Source of the DNA: Pseudomonas caspiana
GTDB taxonomy: Bacteria; Pseudomonadota; Gammaproteobacteria; Pseudomonadales; Pseudomonadaceae
NCBI RefSeq assembly: GCF_002158995.1
Contig: NZ_LOHF01000001.1
Location: 330,699 to 394,698 of the forward strand
DNA length: 64,000 nucleotides
Direction of reading: 5' to 3'
The position numbers and the translations under genes are program-made. The notes under the pieces are model-generated. The model was given only the letters and a program-made list of their open reading frames with translations, had not been told where the DNA came from and did no database searches. Within the stretch, counting starts at the first letter, position 1. Each line of letters begins with the position of its first letter. Below, piece by piece: positions 35,830 through 43,848 of the stretch.

Positions 35830-36954
35830 ATGGTGAAAACTGAAAGGAAATACATCTTGGAGCGATCACTCCTGCAGCGCGGGGACATCATTCTCACCGC
35901 TGAGAGCGAGGTCGTGAGTAAAGGAGTGCGCCTTTCAACCCTCTCCAAGTACTCCCATGCCGCCTTGTGGATAGGCGGAACATTGATCGAGGCAGTCAGA
36001 CCCGGGGTGTTCTCGAAAAGTGTCCAACGGCTCATTTTCGACAAACCCAGCCACTGTGCGGTCTACAGGAGTAGGGTGCCGCTAAGCGACGAGCAACTGG
36101 ACGTCATATGTCGTTATGCCCGGTCGCAGGTAGGGACTTTGTATGCCTTGGACGAAGCCATGATGGTCGCGCCCCGACGCCTAATGAAGATGGAATCCAC
36201 CAAGCGGCAATTCTGTTCGAGGCTGGTGGCATTGGCTTATGCGCAGATTGAGTACGACTTCATTAATTTGAAATCGCCACATTACTGCACGCCCCAAAAG
36301 CTCGCTCGTTGTAGCGCGTTTGAGCAAGTCAAAGGGCTGGTTCGACCAGCCGACGCGGGCGAGATTGCTTTTGCCCAGAGCTTTGATCCTATCAACAAAA
36401 ATGCGGTTGATACGTTTGAGTGGCTTGGGCTAGTCAGGAGTCTGGTGGAGTCAGATTCAGCGCTTAGGGGCAGCTTTGATATACAGTCAATTAGTGATGT
36501 GAATGGCTTGTTGTTAGCCCACCCCGAGCTTGATGGCGTCATCGTCGAGATGCTTCATCAGAACGATTACCTCACGTTCTATGACCATGATGCTCAGGCG
36601 AACCCTCATCGCTACGATGCAGCTTTATTTGCCGAAAGGCTCGGCATGGCGTTGGATCGTGAGGATTTCATCGCACAAGAACTCCAGAAAGAGTACACCC
36701 TCATCTCTCACCAGTCTGAAAACGTATGGGTATGCATCAATAATTTTTACCTGTCCCACCTAGGATTCACGCTGGAGCATCTGCTCCTCTATCGAAACAT
36801 CCTGGGCGAGTCATGGAAAACGCTTTCCACTCTCGCCGTAGTTTGCGAAGTCGTGGGTATGAACGAGTGGACAGACGAGGCTCGCCAGCTCATGCATAGC
36901 ATTCGGAGTTCCATGGATTCGGCGGATGAGGTTTTTGCCAAACAGTCGCAATAA
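35830..36954 (+). CDS. Permuted papain-fold (YiiX/NlpC-P60-like) hydrolase with extra C-terminal domain
   Basis: A protein of 374 residues from ATG 35830. The N-terminal half has the circularly permuted papain-like order: RGDIILT near residue 17, catalytic His H43 (KYSHAALWIGG) and, C-terminal to it, the nucleophile C129 (QFCSRLVALAYAQ). Such proteins are cysteine hydrolases acting on peptides, lipids or amide bonds. Residues ~170-374 form an extra domain without recognised motif (SIISD-, NGLLLAHPELDG- and LGFTLEHLLLYRNI-like helices). No signal peptide is seen, so action is probably cytosolic unless exported by another system. In an accessory island, an effector or defence role is possible but unproven. 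Confidence 0.72.
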   Translation: MVKTERKYILERSLLQRGDIILTAESEVVSKGVRLSTLSKYSHAALWIGGTLIEAVRPGVFSKSVQRLIFDKPSHCAVYRSRVPLSDEQLDVICRYARSQVGTLYALDEAMMVAPRRLMKMESTKRQFCSRLVALAYAQIEYDFINLKSPHYCTPQKLARCSAFEQVKGLVRPADAGEIAFAQSFDPINKNAVDTFEWLGLVRSLVESDSALRGSFDIQSISDVNGLLLAHPELDGVIVEMLHQNDYLTFYDHDAQANPHRYDAALFAERLGMALDREDFIAQELQKEYTLISHQSENVWVCINNFYLSHLGFTLEHLLLYRNILGESWKTLSTLAVVCEVVGMNEWTDEARQLMHSIRSSMDSADEVFAKQSQ

Positions 36955-37147
36955 GCCTTCACAATGCTCTCCGCGAGCGCCGGTTTCATCTCCGCGCACA
37001 TCAAGGCGGGAGCTGACCAGCCAGATAGCTCAGCACGTCCGAATTTCCCGCTCACTCATCCTTCGCAGAGGTAGGGGGGAGGGGGTATAGCGCTTGGTCT
37101 GCAGCGAATGCCTTAAGTGTCCCCGGGCGTAATCCACGGTTGGGTTG

Positions 37148-37516
37148 TTAAAGAGATTTTAGAAGTCGCTCGAATGTCTGATGCTCCCAGGTCGACATGA
37201 GCTCAACGGGGTCTGTACCAAATCGCTGGCTGCTGTCGAAACTCCACCGGCGACTGTCAGGAGCGATGCACGTTTCAACGTAATCAAGTGAATCACAATC
37301 GTTGTAAATCGACAGTCGCCAACCATCGACCTCCACCTCAAAATGGCTCGCGTAGACCTCGTCCCAGGTCTGACGGCCGATTCGCGTCATGACCCGCGTG
37401 CCCAAGGCGACATCCTTCAGGATCTGATACACCTCTCGCACTGGAAGAGTGTTTGCTGGTACTGGGTCGATGAGGGTATCTACCCATCCTTTGTCTGAAA
37501 GCGAATCGCTGCCCAT
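37148..37516 (-). CDS. Small hypothetical protein (DUF7693-like)
   Basis: A protein of 122 residues from ATG 37516 (AGGTGGAAGG before it); a TTG six codons upstream is possible. The segment LPVREVYQILKDVALGTRVM, then WDEVYASHFEVEVDGWRLSI and YNDCDSLDYVETC with APDSRRWSF, resembles a family of small cytosolic Pseudomonas proteins (from memory DUF7693; not verifiable here). Function unknown. It stands alone between the papain-fold gene and a 680-bp non-coding stretch. Confidence 0.6.
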   Translation of the reverse strand: MGSDSLSDKGWVDTLIDPVPANTLPVREVYQILKDVALGTRVMTRIGRQTWDEVYASHFEVEVDGWRLSIYNDCDSLDYVETCIAPDSRRWSFDSSQRFGTDPVELMSTWEHQTFERLLKSL

Positions 37517-38200
37517 GCCTTCCACCTGCTCCAATAGCGTCCGTTTTTGAGATTACCATCCCACCGTCGTGGTATCACTGAATCAGGTGCAATGGAAGGC
37601 GCTGAGGGCAATCCTCAGTAGTTGTCAGGCGTTGTTCTCTTCAGTGCCTAAAGCGCAGGAAAGGCCAATCAATACTGCATGACGTTCGAAGTCCGAACCG
37701 GGGAGCTACTGTTCCAAGTACGTTACGGTTTGGGTTTGAAGGCGAGCTTGGGCCTCAGGAAGGCATGTACGCATTATCGGGTCGGGCCCGCAGGGGATGT
37801 TTAAGGTGCGTCCTGGGCGGTTGAGCCCACGCGGACAAGCTTAGGTGGCCATATTGGTTTGGGGGGCGGCAACCTAGCTTTCGGCAAGAGATTTCCTCGC
37901 GTGCCCTTAGCGGGCCGGCTGTCGTGAACCAAGCTTGGCCATACGGGCTTCCATCCTCACGCCTGTGCGCTCCGCTTGCCGGGTGAGCGCAACGAAAGCC
38001 TATCCTCCGAGTAGGGCGATGTACGCTTCACCATGACCTCCATTCGTTTTGGCGACTAGGGAAAGGCACAGGTTGATCAGGAGGATGAGGGGTTTCCGAG
38101 GCTGGAGGCGGATCTTCGCGATCGCACAGCTTTGGGATGGAGTGCTGTGTCCAGGGCTGACGTGCGCAGCCGCCGCGCCCTGACTACCAGGGACTGTGTA
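37517..38200. other. 684-bp non-coding stretch
   Basis: No gene is supported. It is GC-rich and contains repeat copy B (37883-37980). The segment 37741-37870 has several short G-rich palindromic words but no frame with coding character. Confidence 0.5.
37883..37980. repeat. Diverged intergenic repeat, copy B
   Basis: The partner of 34937-35050. Roughly 70-75% of aligned positions look identical by eye, and the order of conserved words is the same. The two copies bracket the membrane-protein-to-DUF7693-like block, as a duplicated integration scar or mobile non-coding unit might. Confidence 0.65.
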
Positions 38201-38656
38201 TCAGTCAGCCCTAAAGCGATTCATGCTGTCGCGCAGTTTGCTGATCGACCGCTGCAATTGAATGAACTCCTCATCCGCCAGTCCTGTTGCCTCAGTGATG
38301 CTGAGTTCAGGGCAGGCTTCGCGTAATGATCGCCCTTGGCTGGTGAGGCTGACGAGAACACTCCGCTCATCCTCTAAGTCTCGTCGACGTGTCACATAGC
38401 CGGCCACTTCCAGCTTTTTCAGGATAGGCGTGAGTGTGTTCGATTCCAGAAATAGTCTTTCACCTAGCGCGCTGACAGTCAGTGCGTCGTGCTCCCAGAG
38501 AGCGACGATCGTTATGTACTGGGTATATGTCAGACCGAGTTTATCCAACACGGGCTTGTAGATTTTTCCGAACGCCAGGTTGGTGGAGTACACCGAAAAA
38601 CAAAGAAAATCGGAGAGGCTTTGGACAGGTGGGCCGGCCTTTTTCTTTGCTTTCAT
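38201..38656 (-). CDS. MarR-family regulator, OhrR-like
   Basis: A protein of 151 residues from ATG 38656, with AGAGGA before it. The N-terminal LSDFLCFSVYSTNLAFGKIY carries the single reactive Cys (C19) in the OhrR position, and YTQYITIVALWEHDALTVSA, LFLESNTLTPILKKLEVAGY and the wing RRRDLEDERSVLVSLT complete the winged helix. OhrR-type repressors release DNA when this Cys is oxidised by organic peroxides. The usual target gene ohr is not nearby; the divergent gene encodes a cupin instead. Palindromes ATCGCATGCGAT-like in both promoters are the likely operators. Confidence 0.87.
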   Translation of the reverse strand: MKAKKKAGPPVQSLSDFLCFSVYSTNLAFGKIYKPVLDKLGLTYTQYITIVALWEHDALTVSALGERLFLESNTLTPILKKLEVAGYVTRRRDLEDERSVLVSLTSQGRSLREACPELSITEATGLADEEFIQLQRSISKLRDSMNRFRAD

Positions 38657-38706
38657 GTGAATCCTCTCGATGTGAAGTGATCGATTTGCTAACCGATACT
38701 GTACAC

Positions 38707-38716
38707 CGCATGCGAT
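38707..38716. promoter_or_regulatory. Palindrome CGCATGCGAT in the MarR promoter
   Basis: CGCATGCGAT lies 51 bp before the MarR-type gene's start, within TACACCGCATGCGATCTAA. The same ten bases are at 38936-38945, before the cupin gene. Likely an autoregulatory operator. Confidence 0.6.
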
Positions 38717-38901
38717 CTAATCGGAAGCGTTGCTCCTTGCGCAGGAAGGGAGGCGCTTTGACCAAGGCTACCCCATCGCTCGACACAGTCTCTCCAGCTG
38801 GCCTTACCTGCTATGCAACTAAATCGTGAGGCATAGGTCAGCGCGGCCTTTTCGGATAAGCCTCCTAGGAGATATCTCAAAGGAAGATCCTAAAACTGTC
38901 C

Positions 38902-38960
38902 TTGACACATCGACAGGGATAAATCAGATTTAAATCGCATGCGATTCAAGCGCATGAGAT
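38902..38960 (+). promoter_or_regulatory. Cupin gene promoter with overlapping operator
   Basis: TTGACA at 38902-38907 is a strong -35. About 17 bases later are CAGATT/TAAAT as a -10 region. The perfect 12-bp palindrome ATCGCATGCGAT (38934-38945) starts just at the -10, and a half-site CGCATGAGAT follows at 38951-38960. Binding there would block transcription of the cupin gene. Confidence 0.6.
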
Positions 38961-38998
38961 GAAAAAGTCCGATAATCCAATCCATTAGAGGTATGTCT

Positions 38999-39313
38999 AT
39001 GATCCATCTGACTGAGTCCAAACGTAATTTTGAAAGCACTGAACACCCTGGTGTCAGCTTCCTCAGCATCTGGGGCGAGAACGGCGATGGTTCGGATATC
39101 GTTAAATTCTCAGCTGGCGCTCGTTTCCCACGGCACGATCATGAAGGCCGAGAGGAAATTCTCATGCTCTCGGGCCGTATCCGGTTCGGTGATCTGGTGT
39201 TGTCGGCGGGGGATTATCTGAAGCTCGGGCCTGGCGAAGAGCATGATGCCGTGGCATTGGAGGATTCGACGTTCTTCCTCTCCCATCAAGGCGGTTCGTT
39301 AATCCTTGAGTAG
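38999..39313 (+). CDS. Small cupin-domain protein
   Basis: A protein of 104 residues from ATG 38999, with GAGG seven bases before; the ATG at 38993 is too close to it. The single cupin barrel shows RFPRHDHEGREEILMLSGRI (metal ligands H, H, E) and GDYLKLGPGEEHDAVAL (final H), similar to ChrR-type cupins that react with or sense oxidants. It is divergent from the OhrR-like MarR gene with palindromes in the shared region, so a peroxide- or electrophile-inducible protective role is likely (inference). Confidence 0.83.
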   Translation: MIHLTESKRNFESTEHPGVSFLSIWGENGDGSDIVKFSAGARFPRHDHEGREEILMLSGRIRFGDLVLSAGDYLKLGPGEEHDAVALEDSTFFLSHQGGSLILE

Positions 39314-39375
39314 GGATTTTCATGTGGGAAGGAGGCAAATCGTGACGGAGAAGTGACCTTGCAAGGCAGATACAC

Positions 39376-39398
39376 CGCATGAGATAACATCTTATGCG
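39376..39398. promoter_or_regulatory. Third MarR-type operator candidate
   Basis: CGCATGAGAT-AAC-ATCTTATGCG is an inverted repeat with 9 of 10 arm positions paired. The left arm is identical to 38951-38960, and the flank TACACCGCATG matches the MarR promoter site. It sits at the start of a short frame (39399) after the cupin gene. Confidence 0.55.
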
Positions 39399-39581
39399 AT
39401 GTACCTGCATGGTTCCATTAGTGCGGTTTTGTTCGGAGCAATCGCCTTTTCCCATTGCGAATGCCAGGCCGCTCGGCATGAGATCGTTAAGGGCAGCAGT
39501 GGTTTGGCGACCGTAGACGGAGATCATCCTCAAGATTTGCTGCCGGAGCCGGTTGCGGAGTTTGGATCTTCGCTATTCTGA
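39399..39581 (+). CDS. Possible small exported protein or gene remnant
   Basis: A frame of 60 codons beginning MYLHGSISAVLFGAIAFSHC, whose first 24 residues resemble a signal peptide (ending CECQA). It starts right at the third operator-like palindrome. It has no clear ribosome binding site and no recognised family, so it may be the 5' remnant of a deleted MarR-controlled gene. The rest of 39314-39658 holds nothing else. Confidence 0.3.
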   Translation: MYLHGSISAVLFGAIAFSHCECQAARHEIVKGSSGLATVDGDHPQDLLPEPVAEFGSSLF

Positions 39582-39658
39582 CCTGGCAGGACGTGTGTGA
39601 AGTGCGCGCTTTTGGCGGCCCCTGAGCCCTTGCCGCCCCAGTCGTAGAGGAGATTTCG

Positions 39659-39943
39659 ATGAATGTTCGCGAGATGATTGAACTACTGTCCGCATTCGAC
39701 CCGACTGTCGAGTACGATGGTCAGTACCAAAAAGTCAAAGCTGTGCAAGCTCAGGTGATGTTGACTGACGGTGCATCCTGGGGCGATTACCAAGGCGCCG
39801 AAGCACTCAAAGTTAATCCGCTATACCCAGCGTCTGAAGAGGAGCAAGAGCTGAATGTTGCCAGCCCTCGGGAGGTAGTCGTCGCCATCTGGGGAAGCCT
39901 TCCTCCCAGTGGTTTAGGCGTGGATCCCAAGCGCAAAGGGTAG
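39659..39943 (+). CDS. Small hypothetical protein
   Basis: A 94-residue protein with a good ribosome binding site (GAGGAG six bases before the ATG). The sequence (MNVREMIELLSAFDPTVEYD, YQKVKAVQAQVMLTDGASWG, NVASPREVVVAIWGSLPPSG) is soluble and acidic with no motif I recognise. The opening VREMIELLSAFDP is like small proteins that summarise or scaffold, but this gives no function. It is convergent with the Xre regulator gene. Confidence 0.6.
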   Translation: MNVREMIELLSAFDPTVEYDGQYQKVKAVQAQVMLTDGASWGDYQGAEALKVNPLYPASEEEQELNVASPREVVVAIWGSLPPSGLGVDPKRKG

Positions 39944-40059
39944 TGGTAGCGATATCGCCACCAGCGGGCTAGGTCGAGCCCCTGGCATCGTCGAGTTTCA
40001 ATTTGGGGGATGTTGCGAGTCTGATAACGAGTACGCCCCGTACCCGAAGGTCTCATCAA

Positions 40060-40518
40060 TCAATCTTCTATGCGATGCCAATGCCGTCGAACACTTGACT
40101 CAGCCATGTTCAGGCGTCTCGCGATCTCTGCTTGGGTGTGGCCGGCCTCCTTTAACTCATGGACAGCCTCCCGCGCTTTGGCGGCGCTCGACACGCGTGG
40201 GTGGGGGTGGTTCTGAGGTGCGCTTTCGATGACCTGGTCAATGAGTCCCTGCTGGACGAGCTCTTCTTTAGCCAGGGCCAGGACTTCGGCGGGAGTCAAT
40301 TGCGAATGAGCCGAATACACAAGCGTCATGAATGCTACAGGATGCATTTCGAGGGCTTTGCAGAGGTCGTGCAGAGTGTCGGTGCTGACTGATGTACCTG
40401 CAGATTCGAGCAAGCTGATGTGGGACTGGGTGACGCTGGCACCGAAGGCTGATTGAGACATCCCACGAGCGCGACGGAGCAGCTGCAGCGCTGACGCAAG
40501 AGCTGTGCGTAAAGACAT
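40060..40518 (-). CDS. Xre-type regulator with second C-terminal HTH
   Basis: A protein of 152 residues from ATG 40518 (MSLRTALASALQLLRRARGM), with GGGGA immediately before; ATGs at 40527 and 40569 are weaker. An N-terminal HTH_3 domain (SQSAFGASVTQSHISLLESA, residues ~20-60) is followed by a linker and a C-terminal HTH (HTQAEIARRLNMAESSVRRH) like those of resolvases or sigma region 4. Two DNA-binding modules in one small protein suggest a regulator of an integrated element. No divergent partner gene is adjacent. Confidence 0.8.
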   Translation of the reverse strand: MSLRTALASALQLLRRARGMSQSAFGASVTQSHISLLESAGTSVSTDTLHDLCKALEMHPVAFMTLVYSAHSQLTPAEVLALAKEELVQQGLIDQVIESAPQNHPHPRVSSAAKAREAVHELKEAGHTQAEIARRLNMAESSVRRHWHRIED

Positions 40519-40919
40519 TTTCCCCATCCGTTCAAAACGAAAGGGTATGCCGCGTTTGCCTAACGCCATTCAAACCTATATATTCATTTCAACTGGCGGA
40601 TGCGGATGATTTTTGTGGCGGACACTCCGCTGATCACGTTGCGATGGGGCGTGATTCGTGGGGGCTAGCTGATGAGAGTCGGCTCACGCAATCAATATAG
40701 CCCTAAACCGAGGATAGCCAGGAACGCTTCGTCAAGCTGCCTGGCGAGAGGGGGAGAGGCCGCTTGATTCACAGCAAACCTGTTTGATAAAGGCAGTTAT
40801 CCAAATTGCTATCGGGCTGGCCCACCTCAAATTGATTGAATGACATGTCCTGGGCACCGAGCGTCCCCGGACTCTTAAACAAGTGAGCCCAGCGCACGGC
40901 CTGTGCTGCGGAGACATTG
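40519..40919. other. 401-bp gap between Xre and metallophosphoesterase genes
   Basis: No gene supported. It must contain the Xre promoter (minus strand) and the phosphoesterase promoter (plus strand). I see no clear palindrome shared between the two ends. Confidence 0.45.
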
Positions 40920-41648
40920 ATGAAAGTATTGATTTACTCAGATTTGCATAACGAATTTGATCGTTTTTCTCCTCCACCAGTGGATGTCGACTTGGTGGTG
41001 CTGGCGGGCGATATTGATGTGTTGGCCAGAGGTGTCGGCTGGGCGAACGAGACGTTCAAATCTGAGGTGATCTACTGCGGTGGCAACCATGAATATTACA
41101 AAGGCCACATTGACCGCACATTCGAAAAAATGAAAGCGGCTGCCGCCAGCCACGTGCACGTCCTTGAGAATGAAGTCTTTATAGCCGGCGATGTCCGGTT
41201 CCTCGTGGCGACTGCGTGGACTGACTTTGCGAGCACCGGGGACGTAGTCGCCGCGTCGAATGTTTGCGCGCGTGACATGAACGATTTTCGACAGATACGC
41301 GCAGGTAGCGGATATCGACGTTTGAGGCCCGTGGACATTATTGAGAGAAATCACGCGACGAAAGCATTTTTCACCCAAGAGCTCGCAAAGCCTTTTGACG
41401 GCAAAACCGTAGTCGTAAGTCATCACTGCCCGCTGCGTGAAGCGGCAGGGGACGAATACGATGGGCACATCAGCGCGGCTTACTACAACAATTGGCACAG
41501 CTTGGTTGATCAGGCGGATGCTTGGATTTTTGGACACACCCACAAATCGATCGACGCGGCCTTCGGAAATTGTCGAGTGATCTCCAATCCGAGAGGCTAC
41601 CCGGGTGAAGAAACCGGGTTCGAGCCCACAAAAATTTTGGAGGTTTGA
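40920..41648 (+). CDS. Calcineurin-like metallophosphoesterase
   Basis: A protein of 242 residues from ATG 40920 (GGAG six bases before). All five metal-binding blocks are present: SDLHNEF (D, H), LAGDID (D), GGNHEYY (N, H), VSHHCP (H) and GHTHKS (H, H). It should hydrolyse phosphodiesters or phosphomonoesters with two metal ions in the cytosol. The next gene starts one base past its stop, so it is co-translated with two or three small unknown proteins. That arrangement could be a nucleotide-signal or defence module, but there is no proof. Confidence 0.88.
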   Translation: MKVLIYSDLHNEFDRFSPPPVDVDLVVLAGDIDVLARGVGWANETFKSEVIYCGGNHEYYKGHIDRTFEKMKAAAASHVHVLENEVFIAGDVRFLVATAWTDFASTGDVVAASNVCARDMNDFRQIRAGSGYRRLRPVDIIERNHATKAFFTQELAKPFDGKTVVVSHHCPLREAAGDEYDGHISAAYYNNWHSLVDQADAWIFGHTHKSIDAAFGNCRVISNPRGYPGEETGFEPTKILEV

Positions 41649-41649
41649 T

Positions 41650-41955
41650 GTGTCCAAATTTGGCGAAAAGGTCGTGCAGGAAGCTGGCTCAATACCTCCA
41701 GCTGTTGTTGCGGCGAGTAACGAGCAATGGGGTGTGGCGATTGACGCCTATCTGGTCGATGCTGTCCGAGTGGGAAACCGCTTCGCAGCCACCGCGTACT
41801 TTGACCTTTCAGGCTGTATTGACGATGGGTCAACGGTCGCCACGCCACCGGTGAGAGCCGTTGAGCGTCGAGAGAGCTTTGTTCTGCTCCAGACATTATG
41901 CGGGAGCGATTATTACGTTATCGCCGCGAGTAGGTCGGACGGGACGGAAGTGTGA
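41650..41955 (+). CDS. Small unknown protein 1 of a three-gene set
   Basis: A protein of 101 residues from a GTG at 41650, with TTGGAGG six to seven bases before and overlapping the end of the phosphoesterase gene region. I do not recognise a family. Its C-terminal part (VATPPVRAVERRESFVLLQT, then GSDYYVIAAS) follows the same pattern as the next two small proteins: a [T/S]-x-[V/L] strand, a hydrophobic strand, a T/L-rich segment and GS-x2-YV. It overlaps the following gene by 4 bp (GTGA). Confidence 0.6.
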   Translation: MSKFGEKVVQEAGSIPPAVVAASNEQWGVAIDAYLVDAVRVGNRFAATAYFDLSGCIDDGSTVATPPVRAVERRESFVLLQTLCGSDYYVIAASRSDGTEV

Positions 41956-42266
41956 GCTATCGAGATGAGGTGCCGAGCCCTGTGATAGAAGCCACCCAGG
42001 TCAAGTTTGAGCTACCGATCACCGCGATTCTTTACCTGCCAGAGATCGAGGGATTCAGCTTGGTCGGTAACATTTTCAATGACTCGCTCGGGCAGTTCGC
42101 GGACTGGCGACTCATTCGCACGTCCACTGTCGTCGAGTTTTCTGAATGTTCGGGTTACACCATCGCTTCGACATTTTCGGGGAGTCGTTACGCACTCGTC
42201 TCGGCGACGGGAGCTGACGTTCAGACGCTTTTGGGAGGCAGCCTCTTTGTAGTTAGCAGTGATTGA
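41952..42266 (+). CDS. Small unknown protein 2 of a three-gene set
   Basis: A protein of 104 residues from a GTG at 41952 overlapping the previous stop. The C-terminal half reads DWRLIRTSTVVEFSECSGYT, then FSGSRYALVSATGAD, which aligns by eye with the neighbours at 41650 and 42458. It has an acidic, soluble N terminus. Tight coupling to gene 1 and to the metallophosphoesterase suggests one transcription unit. Confidence 0.6.
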   Translation: MSYRDEVPSPVIEATQVKFELPITAILYLPEIEGFSLVGNIFNDSLGQFADWRLIRTSTVVEFSECSGYTIASTFSGSRYALVSATGADVQTLLGGSLFVVSSD

Positions 42267-42457
42267 TGAAGCCAGTAGCTCATAGGCTTTGGGACAGGCT
42301 GTAAAACGTTGAGAGGTCTGATTACGCCCTATCGAATCCATAAAAACACGGACGAGGGGGGCATGGCTGCACTGTTCAGTAGTGAGGCCGTTGCCTACCT
42401 CTGGCCACGACTTCAGCACAGAAACGCGATCCCGGCCAACCTAGGAGATGTTGCTTC

Positions 42458-42847
42458 ATGCAGGACTTTGACTTCAGGCAAATGATCGGCCCTAGCGAAG
42501 TGATGTGCGGTGCTCAGCTTGGGCTGGAGGAAGCGATTGCGGTCACGGAGGAGCGCTTTCCCGGTATCAGTTTTTGCATCTTGGACGAGTGGGTATGGGT
42601 GGACTTCGATGCGCCTGATCTTGTAATCGATGAGCTGGCTACGCAGGGGAAGAAGCCAACAATGCTGCTCGCTTTTCGGGTGCTATTCGATAGCACAACC
42701 AATGACATTTCTCACTGGTTCCGGTCGACGCCGCTGATGCAATTCTCGGACGGCATGTTTTTTCTAACTGGGAGCAAGCTGTATGTGCTCCTAGGCAATG
42801 GCCGAAAGACATCGATGTCTCTTTCGACTCTGGTACGGATGTTTTGA
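42458..42847 (+). CDS. Small unknown protein 3 of a three-gene set
   Basis: A 129-residue protein with AGGAGA about ten bases before the ATG. N-terminal half: GAQLGLEEAIAVTEERFPGI and WVWVDFDAPDLVIDEL. The C-terminal half (HWFRSTPLMQFSDGMFFLTG, then SKLYVLLGNGRKTSMSLSTL) shows the same strand pattern as the two upstream proteins. From memory it resembles the DUF6957 group of Pseudomonas proteins; that is unverified and no function is implied. A 191-bp gap separates it from gene 2. Confidence 0.6.
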   Translation: MQDFDFRQMIGPSEVMCGAQLGLEEAIAVTEERFPGISFCILDEWVWVDFDAPDLVIDELATQGKKPTMLLAFRVLFDSTTNDISHWFRSTPLMQFSDGMFFLTGSKLYVLLGNGRKTSMSLSTLVRMF

Positions 42848-42945
42848 ATGACTAGCTGCGGCCGGCCATACATTGATGCCTCGCTAACGCAAAGCGCGGG
42901 CATGGGTATGACGTTGAGACAGCAGATTAAGTGGAGACTTTTCCA

Positions 42946-43590
42946 ATGACCAGCCCAGCGGTTGATGGCGTTATTTTCGACGCGTTCGGGACTGTACTGC
43001 GCATTACCCAGCGGACAAATCCATATCGTGAGCTGCTTCGAGAAGGACGTCGTCAAGGCTTGATGCTGGCGTCTGACAGCATCCGAATTGCGATGACGAC
43101 GAACCATTCGTTCGATGAAATTGCTTCGCACCTGGGCGTTGTCCTGTCTCGTAGCAAGCGCCTAGAACTCGATAGCGCATTGAATCGTGAGCTCGCGTCA
43201 ATCCAGGCATTCCCCGATGCCAAAGCGGCTATCAAGCTTCTCCAACAGGCAGGCGTGAAAGTCGGGCTTTGTTCAAATCTTGCCCCTCCTTACGGCCCTG
43301 TTGTCCGAGACCTCTTTCCGCAACTCGACGGTTACGCTTACAGTTTTGAGCTTGGTGTAATGAAGCCAGACCCAGCCATCTACCATTCGATTTGCAACCA
43401 AATTGGGGTGGAGCCCGGGCACCTTTTCAGCGGCGGACGGGGGCGCGTGTGGATGATCGGAGACTCGCCGAGTTGCGATAGAGACGGCCCGCGAGCAGTG
43501 GGCATTCTGGGTCATCACCTAGATCGCACGGGGCGTGGTCAGTTTCGGGATCTCGAACACTTTGCGCGGCTGGTGATTGAGCGCAGGTGA
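42946..43590 (+). CDS. HAD-superfamily hydrolase
   Basis: A protein of 214 residues from ATG 42946, with GGAG eight bases before. Motif I is DAFGTVL (nucleophile Asp; the second Asp of phosphatases is replaced by Phe, as in the haloacid-dehalogenase branch), motif II GLCSNLA, motif III MKPDPAIY, motif IV MIGDSPSCDRDG. It is thus a small-molecule phosphatase or dehalogenase of subfamily IA. Its neighbours do not reveal the substrate. Confidence 0.86.
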   Translation: MTSPAVDGVIFDAFGTVLRITQRTNPYRELLREGRRQGLMLASDSIRIAMTTNHSFDEIASHLGVVLSRSKRLELDSALNRELASIQAFPDAKAAIKLLQQAGVKVGLCSNLAPPYGPVVRDLFPQLDGYAYSFELGVMKPDPAIYHSICNQIGVEPGHLFSGGRGRVWMIGDSPSCDRDGPRAVGILGHHLDRTGRGQFRDLEHFARLVIERR

Positions 43591-43848
43591 GCGGCGCGAT
43601 ACGACTTTCTAGATCAAAGCGAACCCATTTTCAGCAGGCCTGCGGCAATCTTGGTTGGGCACGCAAACGTGCGACCAGTTACGAGTGGCGGTCTTCAACC
43701 CAAATCAGCCACTAACTGCCTCCATCGTCCGTATGGCTGGGCTGGAAGGTCAGGTGATAGGCACGTCGGTTGAGCGCTATTACAACCGCCGACAGGCCAA
43801 CTGTTCACCACCCTGGTGCATCCTTAGAGTTCACGGGCAGTGGCTCAT

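Noticed and set aside
38482-38829. 115-codon plus-strand frame over the MarR start
   Set aside because: It overlaps the MarR gene and its promoter antisense, is Arg/Cys-rich and lacks a start context.
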